From Nymphaea colorata (lineage: Eukaryota > Streptophyta > Magnoliopsida > Nymphaeales > Nymphaeaceae): DNA of 64,000 nt. The DNA lies in NCBI RefSeq assembly GCF_008831285.2, contig NC_045140.1:2397528-2461527 (forward strand), given 5' to 3'. A program made the position numbers and the translations under genes. Below the pieces are notes generated by a model. It was not told the DNA's origin, ran no database searches, and was given only the letters and a program-made list of their open reading frames with translations. Of this stretch, positions 61,301 through 64,000 are shown piece after piece. How positions within the stretch are numbered: position 1 is the first letter of the stretch; the number at the start of each line of letters is the position of its first letter.

Positions 61301-62330
61301 TTGTGGGACCATGATCCTTTCAAATTTCAATCACAACAGGCCACCACAACAAAGTGTAATCAGAGTGTGGTTTTCTGATAATTTCAAAGGGGCTGAGTGT
61401 CGAACTGGTGGCAATCTGTTTTGCTAGTCATATGGGCATATGTAATGTACCGGTAGGAGCAAATTCATGGCAGATGGAGGGAAGGGGAGCGTTGAAATGG
61501 AAGCAAAGAAAATCTGGCGTCGGTGCAAAGAGAGCTTTCTGGCCTTGGCCAGAACATCGAAGATCGAAAGGGACAGAATTAGATGCTGGTTACACACAGA
61601 TTGTTTCTATGGACACTGGCCTTCTTGCCCACCTGATGGTTTATGTATGCAAATTGTGACGGATTTCAAGGGTCGAAACAGATGGACGGTTTTTGGTATG
61701 AAAAAAGTATGGTGAAAAGGTGAGACACAAGGACGCTTCTTGCAAAAATAGGCACCGCTTCCAATAGTTCTGTGAAATTAACAACACACTTTTTCTTTCC
61801 AATTCCATGATGGGATTTCCCATTTCACATAACAAAGGTTCCCCCAAGAAAAAACCAGCAGCTAGTATGGAGGAGACACACACAGAGAGAGAGAGAGGTA
61901 AAGTAATCAGATGTTGCTCTTTGATTACGAAAAATATGGTAAGTTAACTGCATCCGTAAATCAAGATATACAGTAAGCAACTCTAGGCCATTCTTTCCTG
62001 ATCATAGCCATCTAATGGTTCATTCTCCAAGTAATTCTACTAATTAAACAAATCTTAACCATGTTCGATGTTCTCTCTTCAAGACTTGCCTGAATTGCAT
62101 ATGATACGTCGCAATACTTGGAACTTCACTTCATGCCAGTGTGCAGGAGTTCGTTCCACATGACATCTGTGCCAGCTCAGACTTGGGCAAGTCACGAGAG
62201 GATACGCACTTTCCACCGAGAAGCAGCCAAGAACCTTTCAGCTGACCAAAAAGGGCATCAAACCCCTAGTTGCACCATAAGTTGGGGAGAAGCCACCAAA
62301 GACAGAAGCCACCAAAGACAGGTACGAATG
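58395..62330. other. Intergenic region, no gene recognised
   Basis: Mostly AT-rich unique-looking sequence. Bases 61140-61260 (GCAGAGCGAAGTGGGGCCAG onward) look like the edge of a short transposon. A plus-strand frame at 61467-61715 (MADGGKGSVEMEAKKIW) matches nothing I know. Confidence 0.4.
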
Positions 62331-63132
62331 TCAATCTTCGTCATCAACCTTCTGTTTTTTCCATTTATAAGCAGCTTCCAAAATTTTAAGGTTCGGTGCC
62401 ATTGCCACTTCATCGGGAAATATATAGTCATAATACTCTTCGTACCTGCATAATTTAGGAGATTACTCGGGTTCAGCACAGCAATCCTAATAAAGATGCA
62501 AAACCACGAACAAAGAGGCGGAAGGAAAAAAGAACAGTCAAAACAAAACTATAATGAACTAGGTCATACCCAGCAGGGGTACTATCTTCAGTAACAATAG
62601 CTCTCTTCCTTTTGACCTTTCTCGGTAACTTCTTCTGGACCAGACTAACATCACCAATACTGCCAAACTTACTTTCCATATTCAGCCACTCTTCTAGAAG
62701 CATAGCTCTCTCTTCCTTTTGTTCAGGGGCAGATGTTCTGAAGTAGTCAAAAGCCCTTTCAAATACACCTGTTTCATATGATATTCAAGGGAGAAACAAT
62801 AGAATCTTATGTTAATACTCTGATACAAGACAAGAAAGAAAATCAAATAGAATTCCAAGTTGGTAACTCACCACGAGAGCGCAAAAGTCGCTGCTCAATA
62901 AGTGCTTCATCTTGCATCTCAATTTCATTGGTTTCTTCTTCTATACCAGAAGTAGCCTCAAACATGGCATAACTAATCCACACCTTCAAATGCTTTGTGC
63001 GATCAAGCAACCTGTCATATAGCTGCCTCGTTCTATCAGGCTCACCCTCAGCTATCTCAAAGTCTATGTATGCCTGCACCAATGGGTCCACACATTATCA
63101 ACCATTAAACGAAATATTCACAAGGAACACAA

Positions 63133-63168
<36 letters not shown>

Positions 63169-64000
63169 CCCACTTGGATACGGGACAAAAAGAGGACCCA
63201 TTAAAATTAATTATTAAGGGTTTTTTTTTGGGCAATCTAACCTTAGAGATATGATCTTAAGAGTGATCTGGCGAGAAACATTTATTAAGTTGATCAGTTT
63301 TTTAGTAATCGGAAAATGAACCGCTCTTATAACATCAAAATTTTGGTAGTAGAAAAGATTAATTTTTATAAAAAACAACATGAACTAAAACATGATTCAT
63401 ATTAAAGTAGTGTTTATAAACACATTAGAATGTTCACATTTTGTTTAAAACACTTCTTAGCACAAATTTAAGAGGTCTGGTTTTTATGCCTTACTCAAGT
63501 GGTCTGGTATTTACCAATTACTCTTATATATATATTCATGAGATCAGGTTTCATCTGGAAGATTGTGATCAAGGCCCAACTATTGGTACAGACTACAGAG
63601 AACAAGCCATACAGATGCCTCAATCAGTTGTCATCCAATTTCTCATGTTTCAGTCATGCTCCCACGAGGACATAATTGAGACTTATGTCTTAAGAGCTTA
63701 TACCTTTTATGCCTCATTAATCTATATACCTCACTGCTTAAGCTAGAAAGGGCTTCAGCATCGTACTTTGAAAGACTTCAGCATCTATCTGAGGTTCCCA
63801 GATTCTAAGAACTGGAACTTGGATATTAGTCAAGTAGAATAAAATTGAGTTTAGAAATTACCGTCCCGCAAGTTGGTACAAGATACAAAGTGAAAAACTA
63901 CCAGCAAGCAGATGGGATAAATGGAAAGAAGCAAGAAACAAACCTTCCATAGCAGTTCAGGCATATCCAATGCAGGTTGAGCTATTGCCAGTTCAAAAAT
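62331..64000 (-). CDS. Crooked-neck-like splicing factor, C-terminal part (runs off the edge)
   Basis: CRN/SYF3/Clf1 is a HAT-repeat scaffold of the NineTeen complex in the spliceosome. Four minus-strand exons join in frame: 64000-63944 (partial at the window edge), 63073-62872, 62768-62570 and 62445-62331. They give the last 190 residues. Diagnostic strings: [84 protein letters not shown] and [14 protein letters not shown]. These align with the C-terminus of Arabidopsis CRNK1-type proteins from memory. The acidic linker [18 protein letters not shown] is shorter than in Arabidopsis. The rest of the gene (more HAT repeats and the N-terminus) lies right of position 64000. Confidence 0.93.
63131..63168. 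repeat. (AC)n(AT)n microsatellite in a CRN intron
   Basis: About 24 bases of AC repeat followed by AT repeat, inside the intron 63074-63943. That intron shows nothing else. Confidence 0.85.

Noticed and set aside
1..64000. CRISPR arrays, bacterial operons or viral genomes
   Set aside because: No regularly spaced short repeats, no operon-like gene packing and no viral replication genes. All coding signals are spliced or PPR-type plant genes and retroelements.

Overview
This window is nuclear DNA from a flowering plant. It is AT-rich and full of GT-AG introns, transposon debris and microsatellites. It carries single-copy plant housekeeping genes that match Arabidopsis families: an alpha-kleisin, a COP9 signalosome subunit, two PPR proteins, an NPF transporter, a hotdog thioesterase and a Crooked-neck splicing factor. 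I cannot name the species from sequence alone. Family comparisons rest on remembered family sequences; no search was run.

Layout: (1) 763-17336 (+) is a 14-exon RAD21/SYN-type cohesin gene. Its 10.6 kb intron 7 holds a very young Copia retrotransposon (5219-10571; two identical 287-bp LTRs, 5-bp target duplication) and a decayed hAT transposon (about 11199-14398). (2) 17689-18306 is a perfect 309-bp tandem duplication. (3) About 18.3-26.6 kb is AT-rich and has no recognisable gene. (4) 26640-37121 (-) is an 11-exon CSN3 gene whose large introns hold LTR and repeat debris. (5) 37.1-43.2 kb is intergenic and includes a LINE fragment. (6) 43240-45570 (-) is an intronless PLS-DYW PPR gene. (7) 48589-51805 (+) is an NPF8/PTR-type peptide transporter with a frameshift, a lost conserved tripeptide and a broken ExxER motif, so it is probably a pseudogene. 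Its last intron carries a 745-bp hAT-type MITE. (8) 54477-56627 (-) is an intronless P-class PPR gene. (9) 57449-58394 (+) is a three-exon acyl-CoA thioesterase-like gene. (10) 62331-64000 (-) is the C-terminal part of a Crooked-neck (CRN/SYF3) gene that runs off the right edge.

The genes do not form one pathway. They are ordinary independent plant loci: chromosome cohesion, protein deneddylation, organelle RNA processing, transport, lipid metabolism and splicing. The notable content is in the mobile DNA. One family has both a decayed transposase-bearing copy and a short copy with perfect target duplications and strongly palindromic ends. One Copia copy is nearly intact and has an unusual primer region. 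I found no evidence of a wholly new biological system.
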